64,000 nt of DNA, from the NCBI RefSeq assembly GCF_017876775.1, contig NZ_JAGIOP010000002.1:3224001-3288000 (forward strand), written 5' to 3'. The DNA comes from Mycolicibacterium lutetiense (GTDB lineage: Bacteria > Actinomycetota > Actinomycetes > Mycobacteriales > Mycobacteriaceae). The notes beneath the pieces are model-generated. The model searched no databases. It saw only the letters and a list, made by a program, of their open reading frames with translations, and was not told the origin of the DNA. Both the position numbers and the translations under genes were made by a program. This document shows, in pieces, positions 8,314 through 16,973 of the stretch (position 1 is its first letter; each line of letters opens with the position of its first letter).

Positions 8314-9500
8314 GATACCGCCTTGCACGCCCAATAGATCGCGACTGATAAATGGGATGCCGCCGCCTCTAGATGTGAATATTTTGGAGTATAGGAGGGA
8401 ACTGACTGAACATACGCGCGCCTGTATTGAGCTGCAAATACTCCGAAGTCTTCCCAGACCAAATTGTCGCTTTTCCGACCCATCCGTTCCATATCATCGG
8501 CACTAGCCGCCATGATTGGAGCCGATTTGTCAATGATCGACCTTTGTTCCGGAGTCCATTTATTTGCCGGAATCGTCGAGTCAATCGCCCGCCAGCCTTC
8601 TGTGTCCAGGTCGAACCGCTCAGCCATAGCGATCCAGTTGCTACAGACGTCGTTACCGTCGCTGAGGAATCGTTGCGGGCCCGACAACACCTCGTGGTTC
8701 AACGCCTGTGGGTCTGAAGGAGCGGATGGAATCGCAATCAACGGCACGGCTTCCTGCGCTGCTCGAAAATACATAGAATCACACACTTCATTCAGCGACG
8801 AAAAAAACTTATTCGCCGCCACAACATTGGGTTGGTCCGTAGCACTATAGGTTGGAATAGCGTCAATTACCGCTTGTGCATACGCGATGAACTGACCATA
8901 AAGTTCACGCATCACACGGTGCGGTGTCCTCTTGGCAAGATTTTCTGCCTTATTGATCGCGTTCGCAAACGTGACACCTTGCTGCTCAAATGCATTCCGC
9001 TGCTCCGACGTCCATTCGGTCGCGGGCACCGAATAGTCCTGGCTATTCCACTTGGCCGCTTTCGATGCCGCCACTAGGTCATCGGAAATTTTGCCCCATG
9101 CTGCACAGGTGGGGTCTTCGGTGATGATGTTGGCGGGTCCGGTGTCGTTGGCACTGGCGAATTCGGAAGCGCCGTTTGCAGTGTTGGACGAACCGTTACC
9201 GCCACCGGAATCGGGGCGCAGCACAAGAACAGTGCCGACAATGCTCACCGCAATGATCGCTACAAGGGCCAGGCCGATCAGGATCCACTTGCCCTTACCA
9301 CCGTTGTTCGGTGGCGGCGGAGCACCCGTCCAACCCTGCTGAGGCCACGGCCCGCCACCGGGTTGCTGACCGTACTGCGGTTGCCCCAGCCCACCCAACG
9401 GCTGCTGAGCCCCCGGACTTTGTGGCGGCGGCCCACCCCACTGTGGCCCACCACCACCGGGAGGTTGCGAACCATAAGAGCCTTGGGGAGGAACCGTCAT
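8310..9500 (-). CDS. Pro/Gly-rich single-pass membrane protein, copy 1 (function unknown)
   Basis: This 396-residue protein starts ATG at 9500. Residues 1-65 are rich in Pro, Gly and Gln (MTVPPQGSYGSQPPGG), followed by a basic GGKGK and one membrane helix (WILIGLALVAIIAVSIVGTVLVL, positions about 70-92). The remaining ~300 residues form an external domain with paired Cys and two related halves, each with a W-TPEQR or W-TSEQR motif and a VWEDF or RVMRELYGQF helix. Both termini place it between espJ and espK, and its stop overlaps the espK start. A full paralogue lies at 11759-12949. It is absent from the M. tuberculosis ESX-1 order as I recall it; a link to secretion is inferred only from position. 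Confidence 0.85.
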   Translation of the reverse strand: MTVPPQGSYGSQPPGGGGPQWGGPPPQSPGAQQPLGGLGQPQYGQQPGGGPWPQQGWTGAPPPPNNGGKGKWILIGLALVAIIAVSIVGTVLVLRPDSGGGNGSSNTANGASEFASANDTGPANIITEDPTCAAWGKISDDLVAASKAAKWNSQDYSVPATEWTSEQRNAFEQQGVTFANAINKAENLAKRTPHRVMRELYGQFIAYAQAVIDAIPTYSATDQPNVVAANKFFSSLNEVCDSMYFRAAQEAVPLIAIPSAPSDPQALNHEVLSGPQRFLSDGNDVCSNWIAMAERFDLDTEGWRAIDSTIPANKWTPEQRSIIDKSAPIMAASADDMERMGRKSDNLVWEDFGVFAAQYRRAYVQSVPSYTPKYSHLEAAASHLSVAIYWACKAVS

Positions 9501-9531
9501 CACCACACCTTCACATCGAAAACACTGTCGG

Positions 9532-10323
9532 TCACAACAAGACTGAAGGATCAACCGGCGGTCGCTGCGGCGCGGCCGGCGGCGCCGCTACCGCCGGGCC
9601 AGATGGCGCTGCAGGAGCCGACGGCGAAGTGGCGGGCGCCCGCTGCGCACCGCTATCGGGTGCGGCCGCGCCCTCGCGCTTCTGCTCGTCCTGCTGCTGC
9701 TCGTCGCGCTCATCCCGTTCATCGCGCTCGTCTGGATCCTGACGACCCGCCTCGTCAGCCGAAGGCTGTTGCTCGCCCTTCTCCGCGGACTGCGCCTGCC
9801 CCGCATCAGCGCCCGCGCCGCCCTGACCGAGCCCACCACCCATCTGCGCCAACTGTTGCACGCTCTGCATGACGGTCTGCGGAAGCTGGCCCAACTGTTG
9901 AGCCATCTGCATCGGCACCTGGACCGCCTGCTGGGCCATTTGCATCGGCATCTGCATCAACTGACCGAACTGACCCATCGCATCCGTGGACCCGCCACTC
10001 GTGCTCGAGGAGCCATACTGCGAATCGAACTCCGCCAACCGGTCATTGACGTCAGACTGGGCCTTCTGATCGGTCTGCTCATACTTGTCAGCTGCAGTAC
10101 CGATGTTGGTCGCCGTCGTCTTCGCGCTGTCTCTGGTCGTCGGCAGTGAGTCCGACAGCGGAGCCTCCACCTCATTGGTGCGCGTCGTCAACGCCTGCGC
10201 CAAGGGGTCAGTACCCAACGCGGGAAACGACGTCGGTGCCTCCGGAAGGGACTCAGCCGCGTCCATGAAGCCCAAACTGCCAACTCGCAGCTCGGGAATA
10301 TTGACCCGCAACTCACCAGACAC
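9532..10323 (-). CDS. espJ: ESX-1 secretion-associated protein EspJ
   Basis: This 263-residue protein starts at GTG 10323 (MSGELRVNIPELRVG, preceded by GGGG), in preference to the ATG further upstream, because other family members begin this way. Residues 1-105 are an EspC-like helical hairpin ending YEQTDQKAQSDV, with the YxxxD-type signal. Then come Met/Gln-rich repeats (MQMAQQ), an acidic-basic DERDERDE stretch, and an Ala/Pro tail ending PPVDPSVLL. M. tuberculosis EspJ has the same layout and a PVDPS tail. It is a likely ESX-1 substrate. A deleted relic of a second espJ lies at 12982-13100. Confidence 0.88.
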   Translation of the reverse strand: MSGELRVNIPELRVGSLGFMDAAESLPEAPTSFPALGTDPLAQALTTRTNEVEAPLSDSLPTTRDSAKTTATNIGTAADKYEQTDQKAQSDVNDRLAEFDSQYGSSSTSGGSTDAMGQFGQLMQMPMQMAQQAVQVPMQMAQQLGQLPQTVMQSVQQLAQMGGGLGQGGAGADAGQAQSAEKGEQQPSADEAGRQDPDERDERDERDEQQQDEQKREGAAAPDSGAQRAPATSPSAPAAPSGPAVAAPPAAPQRPPVDPSVLL

Positions 10324-11127
10324 CGCACACCCCATCAACTAGACGCGAGAGCGCCCACCGCTCCCAACCCACCGGGCACCGGAAACGCCCGCCAGACCCG
10401 AAGCGCGACGGCGCGGCTACGGCCGCCGGACACGTAGCCTCCAGCGGCGACCGTCGAGGGCCCCCTCTACCAGTAGTTCAGCAAAATGCTACCCGAGCTC
10501 AAGGAGCGCCGAACGCACAAATTCTAGGTGCGCCACCGGCACGCAGCAGTGCCCAGGCCCGGGCGCTTGCCACCCCAATCGGCCCGAGCTCGGCGCGCGA
10601 TGGCCATCCAACGCATAGGTGCTGCTATCCCATGGGCTCGTCATCGACCTCGGCATCAAAGTTGAAGCGTCCGTCCCCAGGTATGTCTCGTCACTGGTCG
10701 AAACCGACTCGTCGAAGTCTGGCCATCCACCCGGACCCAGCATGGTTCCCGCGTACGGACCGTTCGACTTACTAATTACCCCACCAGACAGCACGAATAA
10801 GGTCCGAAATATCGTCAAAGAAGACCCGACCGTTGTTCGCGGGATTGACAACCGCATTCACGACTTATCTCGCGTATCTCGATAGGACTACCAACACTCT
10901 TCTTGTGGCAAGCGAATCCCGGCTCACAAGCCCAGACATGTGTGACATGTTGCCCTCGCACCAAACATCTCAGCAAAAGACTGACTATCTGAGGTGCCGG
11001 ACTCCGAATACTTAAGCCGCGCCTGCTGCCCACTTACGGGCGATCCCAGCCCCGAATCGTCAGCCTGCCATACTCTTCGGACGCCCGCGGCGATCGCTGC
11101 GGGCGTCAAAGATTCAAGGGGGCAGAT
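10324..11127. other. Gene-free stretch with decayed ESX sequence
   Basis: About 800 bp lie between espJ and the plus-strand lipoprotein gene. Bases 10339-10500 are GC-rich with no open frame. Bases 10620-10863 are a relic of the espK 5' end (listed separately). The rest shows no conserved frame. The promoter of the lipoprotein gene should lie just before 11128. Confidence 0.6.
10620..10863 (-). pseudogene. Relic of the espK 5' end (1)
   Basis: Read on the minus strand, this segment parallels espK codons 1 to about 75: PANNGRVFFDDISDL corresponds to PANNGPVLFDDISDL, and SNGPYAGTMLGPGGWPDFDES to the espK segment at 8176-8225. The match changes frame between these two blocks and stops by about 10620, so it cannot encode EspK. 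It is a leftover of a duplicated espK. Confidence 0.85.
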
Positions 11128-11577
11128 GTGGTTGTGCAATCGATGACGCGATGGGTGGCCATTGCGTCATTTCCGGCGATCGGGGTTTTGGCCGGGTGTT
11201 CCGGCAGCTTCGAGGTCGGCACGATGTCGTCTGCACCCTCGTCGTCGGCATCTTCGTCGTCTGCCACCTCAACCGCACCAGCAGTGCCCGAGGTGAGCAA
11301 GAAGGCGTTGGAGGCCGCCGCAAAGAAGCAGCTTCAGCCCCAGTCCGACGACCCAATCGACTCCGTTGATTGCGACGGTGGTCTGCCTGTCAAGGTGGAT
11401 GCGACCCAAACATGCACGGTGACTGTTGGGGAGGACACCTATCACGCGACGGTGACTGCCACCGAGGTCAACGGGACAAACGTCGACTTCCAAATTGTGA
11501 TTCCACCCGGACAGGGGAAGTCGGGCGACTCATCGGGTTCTGACGACCCGTCACCATCACCCAGCCCGGCTAACTGA
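11128..11577 (+). CDS. Putative lipoprotein with DUF4333-like domain
   Basis: This 149-residue protein starts GTG at 11128 behind AAGGGGG; ATG at 11143 is an alternative. A signal sequence ends in the lipobox LAGC (Cys near residue 23), so it should be lipid-anchored outside the inner membrane. A Ser/Ala linker follows. The C-terminal ~75 residues (VDCDGGLPVKVDATQTCTVT) fit the DUF4333 pattern seen in many mycobacterial lipoproteins, with two Cys about 15 residues apart. It is the only plus-strand gene inside the ESX-1 block and sits between the two decayed espK ends, so it probably entered during the rearrangement there. Confidence 0.75.
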   Translation: MVVQSMTRWVAIASFPAIGVLAGCSGSFEVGTMSSAPSSSASSSSATSTAPAVPEVSKKALEAAAKKQLQPQSDDPIDSVDCDGGLPVKVDATQTCTVTVGEDTYHATVTATEVNGTNVDFQIVIPPGQGKSGDSSGSDDPSPSPSPAN

Positions 11578-11654
11578 CGCTCTCTGCTGGCAACTTGGAT
11601 CGCCGGCCCCACGGCAAGAAACACTGCATGCTCCCGGACCGGTCATCACATCGG

Positions 11655-11768
11655 CATACTCGCCGCTCGGCTGGTAATTGTTCCATCAGCCAGCACGAAA
11701 AGGTCCGAAATATCGTCATACAAAACTGGACCGTTGTTCGCGGAGTTGACAACCGCGTTCACGATGCC
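11655..11768 (-). pseudogene. Relic of the espK 5' end (2)
   Basis: Directly downstream of membrane protein copy 2 the sequence repeats the copy 1/espK junction: a GTGA overlap, then codons for NAVVNSANNGPVLYDDISDLF, about 35 codons similar to espK, before the match is lost near 11655. This shows that copy 2 was once followed by its own espK. Confidence 0.85.
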
Positions 11769-12949
11769 GCCTTGCACGCCCAATTGATTGCAACAGATAG
11801 ATTAGTGGAAGCTAGTGACAACAACCCATAACTTGAGGTGTAAGTAGGTGCAACCTGGACATAAGCACGCATATATTGCGCCGCCAGCACTGCAAAGTCT
11901 TCCCAGACTGGGTTATTACTTTGTCGACCAATATCTTCCATGTCATCGGCGTATCTCTTCAGTACCGGGATCACCGCGTCAACAACTGCTTTCTGCTCCG
12001 GAGCCCATTCCGTCGCGCGGATGTTGGGGTCCAGGTCACGCCAAGCCGTCGATTCGGTATTGAAGCGCTCAGCCATAGCAACCCAATCACCACAGCTGCC
12101 GTTGTTAGTCTTTAGAAAACGTTCTTCCGCTGGTCCTCTATCGCTATTCGGCGCTTGAGGCGCCGAGGGAGGCGCCGGCTCGGCAATCAGAGGGGAAGCT
12201 TGCTGCGCCGCACGGTAGTAGGTGGCATCGCACACATGGTTCAGTACACCAAAGAATTTGTTGGATGCCGCAACAATGTTCCCGTCCGTTGACGAGTAGG
12301 CTGGGATTGCGTTGATGACCGCTTGAGAATAGGCCGTGTACTGACCGTATAGTTCACGCATCACCCTATGCGGTGTTTGCTTGGCAATGTTAGCCACATT
12401 CTTGAGTGCATCTGCCAACGCGGCGCCCTTTTTGTCGAATGCCGCCCGTTGTTCCGACGTCCACTCTGTCGCTGGCACCGCATAGTCTTGCTGATTCCAT
12501 TTGATTGCGTTGGAAACGCTATCCATGTCGTGCGAAATTTTTCTCCATGCTTCGCACGTCGGGTCTTCGGTGATGATGTTGGCCGGTCCGGTGTCGTTGG
12601 CACTGGCGAACTCGGAAGCACCGTCCGCAGTGTTGGACGAACCGTTACCGGCACCGGAATCGGGACGCAGCACAAGAACCGTGCCGACAATGCTCACCGC
12701 AATGATCGCGACAAGGGCCAGGCCGATCAGGATCCACTTACCCTTACCACCGTTGTTCGGTGGCGGCGGAGCACCCGTCCAACCCTGCTGAGGCCACGTC
12801 CCGCCACCGGGCTGCTGACCGTACTGCGGCTGCCCCGGCCCACCATGCGGCGGCTGAGCCCCCGGACCTTGCGGCGGCGGCCCACCCCACTGTGGCCCAC
12901 CACCACCGGGAGGTTGCGAACCGTAAGAGCCCTGGGGAGGAACCGTCAT
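11759..12949 (-). CDS. Pro/Gly-rich single-pass membrane protein, copy 2 (function unknown)
   Basis: This 396-residue paralogue is the same length as copy 1 (8310-9500). The Pro/Gly-rich N-terminus, the membrane helix and the next ~25 residues are nearly identical to copy 1, while the outer domain differs at many positions yet keeps its motifs (PTC near the membrane, TPHRVMRELYGQ, EWAPEQK, NPVWEDFAVLAAQY, ACKAAS end). ATG at 12949 is chosen by analogy with copy 1; GTG at 12955 is possible. It lies downstream of eccD1 behind an espJ relic. Function unknown; a cell-envelope role for the outer domain is inferred. Confidence 0.85.
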   Translation of the reverse strand: MTVPPQGSYGSQPPGGGGPQWGGPPPQGPGAQPPHGGPGQPQYGQQPGGGTWPQQGWTGAPPPPNNGGKGKWILIGLALVAIIAVSIVGTVLVLRPDSGAGNGSSNTADGASEFASANDTGPANIITEDPTCEAWRKISHDMDSVSNAIKWNQQDYAVPATEWTSEQRAAFDKKGAALADALKNVANIAKQTPHRVMRELYGQYTAYSQAVINAIPAYSSTDGNIVAASNKFFGVLNHVCDATYYRAAQQASPLIAEPAPPSAPQAPNSDRGPAEERFLKTNNGSCGDWVAMAERFNTESTAWRDLDPNIRATEWAPEQKAVVDAVIPVLKRYADDMEDIGRQSNNPVWEDFAVLAAQYMRAYVQVAPTYTSSYGLLSLASTNLSVAINWACKAAS

Positions 12950-12981
12950 CAGCACACCTTCACATCAGACAACACCTTCGG

Positions 12982-13100
12982 TCACAACAAGACTGAAGGA
13001 TCAACCGGCGGTCACAGGTGACCGCGCAGGCACGACTGCCGGAGGACCGGCCGCCGCCAAAACCTCGCGAGTACGGCTGGTCAATGCCTGCGCCAACCAA
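12982..13100 (-). pseudogene. Relic of a second espJ
   Basis: On the minus strand, codons for PPVDPSVLL and the stop at 12982 reproduce the exact 3' end of espJ, at the same distance from the membrane-protein start as in the intact copy. About 17 bases near 13079-13095 also match an internal espJ segment (10189-10204 region). Almost all of the gene between these islands is deleted. Confidence 0.75.
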
Positions 13101-13169
13101 CCGGGCGGTACGGACTACCGGAACTGTCCAACGCATCCGGTCCCCACCGCCCGCCGAGCCCCGACTTCG

Positions 13170-14702
13170 CTAGTGCAACCGCAGGTTCCGCAGCAGGTCG
13201 TACACCCCGGCGATCCACAGCAGCAGCGGAATTACTGCGGCGATGGCGAGGCCGTCGGACAGCTCGAGGATCCGCTTGGTCACCGGCGACACCCGACGGA
13301 CACCGTCAGTGGCACCCACGGCAATCACCGCGACCAGTCCGAGTGCGGTGTAGACCGCCAGAACCAGCCAGGCACTACCCGGATTCCACAGGCACAAGCG
13401 CACCATCACACCGGTGGGCACGGCGACCGCCGCCGCCAGCAGTGCCCAGGAGCACCACCGCTCGGCGTACAGCCGCGATCGGAAACCACAGATCACGGCC
13501 ACCAGCACGGCCACGATCATGCTGTGCACGAAGAAATGTCCCTGCACCACAACGGCAATCGCGCCGACCGACAGCACCAGCGAACCGGCCGACAGGAAGC
13601 CGATCAACAGCTGGCTGGTCAGCTGGCTGCGTTCCTGCAGCCGCGCTGCCGATTCCGGCACCGAGGCGATGATCGCCTTCCAGGTGGGCGAGGCCTCGTC
13701 CACCTCGTCCGGGGTGATGACCGGGTCCAGCAGCTCGTCGTTGGACACACTCTCACCGGGCGCGGGGATCGGCGGCAGGGCGATACGGGCAACCGCGACA
13801 GTGAGTTTGGCCGCGTTGGTCACCACGATCAAACCGAATGCGATGGCACCGGCGGGCACCCACGGCGTTCCGTCGTACCCGACCGCGATCGCAGCAGCTG
13901 TGACAGCGACCGCCAGCACGGCCAGGAATGCGGCCACATCAGCCCGACCGCGCGGCCCACCACGGGTCGCCAACGTCAACAACAGGACCACCGCACCCGC
14001 ACCGGCTAATTGGGGCGCGCCAAGGGAATCGGCGTCATAGGGCAACGGCACGGCCAGCGCCGCGGCACCGGCCAGCACAATCGTCGCGGCGAGCAGCAGG
14101 CTCTCGGCCAGATCCAGATTCTGGTAGCGACTCTGCGCGGCGAAGCTGCCGCCGAGCAGGCCCAGGCCGAACAACCCCAGCGCCAGCGCCCACCACCAGC
14201 CCTGACCGGCCCCGTCCCACGACACCAACGACATGGCGGTGATGACCGTGGCAACTGCCGGGATGGCCACGCCGACAAAGCGATTCAGGGCGGTGCGGTC
14301 GAATATCGGAGACTCGTCGAGCACGGCGATCGCGTCGATCACGTCCTCGACCAGCGGGCGGTACCGCTCGGTTCGGCTGACCGAAACCAACGTCAGCAGC
14401 GAACCGTCGACCACCCCGGCATCGTCCAGGGACTCGTCGGCCTTCAACGGCGGCGCACCCGGGCGGGCGAACGCCCACATGCCCTGCTCGGAGAAGTCGA
14501 ACCCGTCGAGGGTGTCCTTCGGAGTGTCCTCGAGCAATTCGCCCAGCACACTCACGGTTTCGTCGATGTAGGTCTCGATTGCCGGGCCGGCGGGCAACAC
14601 CAGATCCGTCATCCGCTTACCGGTGAGGATGGTGACCCTGGTGGTGGACGGCCTTCCAGGCTTCGCGCTCGACGTATCGGCGCTCGCAGTGGTCGCGGTC
14701 AC
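13170..14702 (-). CDS. eccD1: ESX-1 membrane channel component EccD1
   Basis: This 510-residue protein matches the usual EccD1 length (about 510). The N-terminal ~100 residues form a cytosolic ubiquitin-like domain (TRVTILTGKRMTDLVLPAG). About eleven hydrophobic segments follow from roughly residue 140 to the end, including VVLLLTLATRG and SLVLSVGAIAVVV, with a cytosolic loop (TPDEVDEASPTWKAIIAS). EccD forms the multi-helix vestibule of the type VII translocon. GTG at 14702 overlaps the espI stop by 4 bases, so the two genes are translationally coupled. Confidence 0.95.
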   Translation of the reverse strand: MTATTASADTSSAKPGRPSTTRVTILTGKRMTDLVLPAGPAIETYIDETVSVLGELLEDTPKDTLDGFDFSEQGMWAFARPGAPPLKADESLDDAGVVDGSLLTLVSVSRTERYRPLVEDVIDAIAVLDESPIFDRTALNRFVGVAIPAVATVITAMSLVSWDGAGQGWWWALALGLFGLGLLGGSFAAQSRYQNLDLAESLLLAATIVLAGAAALAVPLPYDADSLGAPQLAGAGAVVLLLTLATRGGPRGRADVAAFLAVLAVAVTAAAIAVGYDGTPWVPAGAIAFGLIVVTNAAKLTVAVARIALPPIPAPGESVSNDELLDPVITPDEVDEASPTWKAIIASVPESAARLQERSQLTSQLLIGFLSAGSLVLSVGAIAVVVQGHFFVHSMIVAVLVAVICGFRSRLYAERWCSWALLAAAVAVPTGVMVRLCLWNPGSAWLVLAVYTALGLVAVIAVGATDGVRRVSPVTKRILELSDGLAIAAVIPLLLWIAGVYDLLRNLRLH

Positions 14703-16126
14703 CGACGTTCAAGCCTGTCGAAATCGTCGGACAGGGCAGCGGCCAGTTCGGTGATGCGCCGCTCGAAGGTATCGCTGAGCAGCTCGAGCTGGATCTCGGT
14801 GCCCGCGGCGATGTGCTTGTCCCACGGCAGCACGATGACCCGGCCCGGAGGTACGTGGCGCTCGAACTGCTGCACCAGATCCTCGACGTCGACGTTGGGC
14901 TTACCCGGCGTCACGTGGTTGATGACGACGCAGGACCGGCCGAGCAGATCCTGGTAGCCGTTCTGGCGCATCCAGTCCATGGTGATGGCGGCCTGCCGGG
15001 CGCCGTCGATCGAGGCGCTGGCCACGATGACCATGCCCGACACGCTGGAGAGCACGCCGCGAGACGCCTTCTGGAACAGGCCGGCACCGCAATCCGCGAG
15101 CACGAGGTTGTAGTAGCGCGACACCACCGAGGTGGCGCTCTTCCAGTCGTCGTCGTTGAACTCACGCTGCGCACCGCTGTAATCCTCGGAGGACAGCACC
15201 TCGAGGTTCGACCCGTTCATGCTCGTGTAGGCACGAATGTCGTTGTAGCGCGACAGTTCCTGGTCGGCGAGCAGATCGGAGATCGTCGCCGCGGACTGCC
15301 GGCCGGCGCGGTCGGCCAGGTTGCCGCCGTCCGGGTCGGCGTCGATCGCCAGGATGCGGTCGCCGCGGACCTTGGCCATCGCCGATCCCAGCGCGACCGT
15401 GACCGCGGTCTTGCCGACGCCACCTTTCAGACCGAACACGCCGATCTGGTAGGAGTCGCGGGCATTACGCCGGATCCGGCCCTGCAGTTCAAGTTCGTAG
15501 ACCTCATCGGGCGACAGACCGAGGTTGATCCGCGTCGTGAGATACAGCCAGTGCCGCCATCCGCGCTGGGACGGCATCTTCACCCCGGTCTTCACCCCGA
15601 CATGCGAGAGCGCGTCGATCGCGCGGTGGTTGCCCATCGAGGCGGCCGAGGTGGGCCCGGGCGCGGCCGGGCTGGGAATGGCCTGCCCGGCTCGCCACTG
15701 GCCACTGACCTCGGGATCTAGATCGGCGAACTGCGACGGCGCCGGGCCGGGCGCGACGCGCGCAACCGGACCGGGCTGGGCCATGGGCTGCTCGTGGCGT
15801 GCGCCATGGCCCATCTGCTGCTGCGGGGCCCGCAACATGGAATTATTCGGCCACTGCGGCGCACTCGCCGGCGGCGGAGCCATCGGCGCCGGCATCTGCG
15901 GCGCCGTCTCCGCGTGGCGGGGCTGCGGGGCAGCCTGAGTCTGGGTGGGGGCCGTAGGTGCCACGGGCACACTCGTGGAACTGGTCTCTGCGACCGGGAC
16001 CGGCGGTGGCGGCGCTCCCGCGGCCGCGGCCTTCAAGATGGCATCTCTATCCACGATCGCGGTGGCGTCGTCGACCGGTTTACCCGGTTCCGACGAGTGG
16101 AAGAGCCGGTCATAGTCGGCCGACAT
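14699..16126 (-). CDS. espI: EspI, MinD-like ATPase of ESX-1
   Basis: This 475-residue protein has a Pro/Ala/Gln-rich N-terminal ~215 residues and a C-terminal ParA/MinD ATPase domain. The deviant Walker A is GLKGGVGKTAVTVALGSA near residue 235, followed by ILAIDADPDGGNLADR. In M. tuberculosis EspI modulates ESX-1 secretion in response to cellular ATP; that role is inferred here. It starts ATG at 16126 behind GAGGGG and overlaps eccD1. A long hairpin between esxA and this gene probably reduces read-through from esxBA. A second protein with the same layout is encoded at 29620-31098. Confidence 0.93.
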   Translation of the reverse strand: MSADYDRLFHSSEPGKPVDDATAIVDRDAILKAAAAGAPPPPVPVAETSSTSVPVAPTAPTQTQAAPQPRHAETAPQMPAPMAPPPASAPQWPNNSMLRAPQQQMGHGARHEQPMAQPGPVARVAPGPAPSQFADLDPEVSGQWRAGQAIPSPAAPGPTSAASMGNHRAIDALSHVGVKTGVKMPSQRGWRHWLYLTTRINLGLSPDEVYELELQGRIRRNARDSYQIGVFGLKGGVGKTAVTVALGSAMAKVRGDRILAIDADPDGGNLADRAGRQSAATISDLLADQELSRYNDIRAYTSMNGSNLEVLSSEDYSGAQREFNDDDWKSATSVVSRYYNLVLADCGAGLFQKASRGVLSSVSGMVIVASASIDGARQAAITMDWMRQNGYQDLLGRSCVVINHVTPGKPNVDVEDLVQQFERHVPPGRVIVLPWDKHIAAGTEIQLELLSDTFERRITELAAALSDDFDRLERR

Positions 16127-16181
16127 GGGGACCCCTCAGATAGTCAAAACAGATAGTTAGATCTTTACACCCAAGCGCAAA

Positions 16182-16231
16182 TGGTGGGCGGGTTCGGGCC
16201 ATCACCAGATGGTCCGAGCACCCGCCCACCA
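16182..16231 (-). terminator. Long hairpin downstream of esxA
   Basis: A 12-bp arm TGGTGGGCGGGT (16182-16193) pairs with its complement at 16220-16231, with a second inner stem (GGCCATC/GATGGTCC around ACCA). It begins about 25 bases after the esxA stop and lies before espI. There is no T-run, which is common for mycobacterial terminators. It may end or stabilise the abundant PE35-PPE68-esxB-esxA transcript. Confidence 0.7.
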
Positions 16232-16255
16232 AAGCATGCTTGTTGCCGCGTCGTA

Positions 16256-16543
16256 CTAGGCAAACATCCCCGAGACGCCGGCCTCGGTCTGGGCCATCGT
16301 CTGGCCCGCTTCGCTGATGGTCTGAGCGAGGTTCTGCAGCGCCGTGTTCAGCTCGTTGGAGGTGCTGTCCCAACGGGTCTGAACGGCCTGGTAGGCCTCG
16401 GAACCCGAGCCGCCCCACGCCGAGGAGAGCGTGGCGAGCGAGCCCTTGCCCTCGTCCAGCAGGCCGGCGGTGGTGCCGACGGCACCCTGGATCTCGCTGG
16501 CTCCGCCTTCGATACCGGCGAAATTCCAAACCTGTTCAGTCAT
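16256..16543 (-). CDS. esxA: EsxA (ESAT-6), ESX-1 substrate
   Basis: This 95-residue WXG100 protein begins [20 protein letters not shown] and carries the WGG turn ([12 protein letters not shown]) at about residue 43, ending GVSGMFA. It forms a 1:1 helical dimer with EsxB and is the main ESX-1 substrate. The start lies 31 bp after the esxB stop. In slow-growing pathogens it contributes to phagosome damage; in fast growers ESX-1 is linked to conjugal DNA transfer. Confidence 0.98.
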   Translation of the reverse strand: MTEQVWNFAGIEGGASEIQGAVGTTAGLLDEGKGSLATLSSAWGGSGSEAYQAVQTRWDSTSNELNTALQNLAQTISEAGQTMAQTEAGVSGMFA

Positions 16544-16574
16544 GTGTTTGTCTCCGTTCTTGAGGTGAGTTAGG

Positions 16575-16877
16575 TCAGATGTTCATCGCCGACGACAGCG
16601 TGCTGGCCTGGTCGTCGTCGGTGCTCGTGTACTGGGTACCCGAGGTGTGGATGTTGGTCGAGATGTCGTTAAGCTCCTGGATCTGCTTGTCAGCAGCCTC
16701 CTGGAACCGCAGCAGCGCGGACTGGGCGGCGGTGCCGGCCTGGCCCTGCATCTGGGCAGCCAGGGCGCCGCCGGTCGACTCGACCTGAGCGATGACGCTC
16801 TTCAGCTCACCCGAGATGCGCTCGAAATTAGCAGCCTCCTTGGCGAGGACGGCGGCATCTGTATTCATCTGTGCCAT
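16575..16877 (-). CDS. esxB: EsxB (CFP-10), ESX-1 substrate
   Basis: This 100-residue WXG100 protein begins [19 protein letters not shown] and ends with [18 protein letters not shown], which contains the YxxxD export signal recognised by EccCb1. The central WXG position is replaced by MQGQAGTA, as in CFP-10 proteins whose Trp-Gly turn varies. It pairs with EsxA encoded just downstream and follows PPE68. Confidence 0.97.
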   Translation of the reverse strand: MAQMNTDAAVLAKEAANFERISGELKSVIAQVESTGGALAAQMQGQAGTAAQSALLRFQEAADKQIQELNDISTNIHTSGTQYTSTDDDQASTLSSAMNI

Positions 16878-16973
16878 GTTGGATTCCCCTTATTTTTCCT
16901 TGTCCTCACCAGAAAGAAGTTTGGCGAGTCCTCCGACCGGGTGGCCGGAAAGTTCTTGGTTGTGGACGACGCA

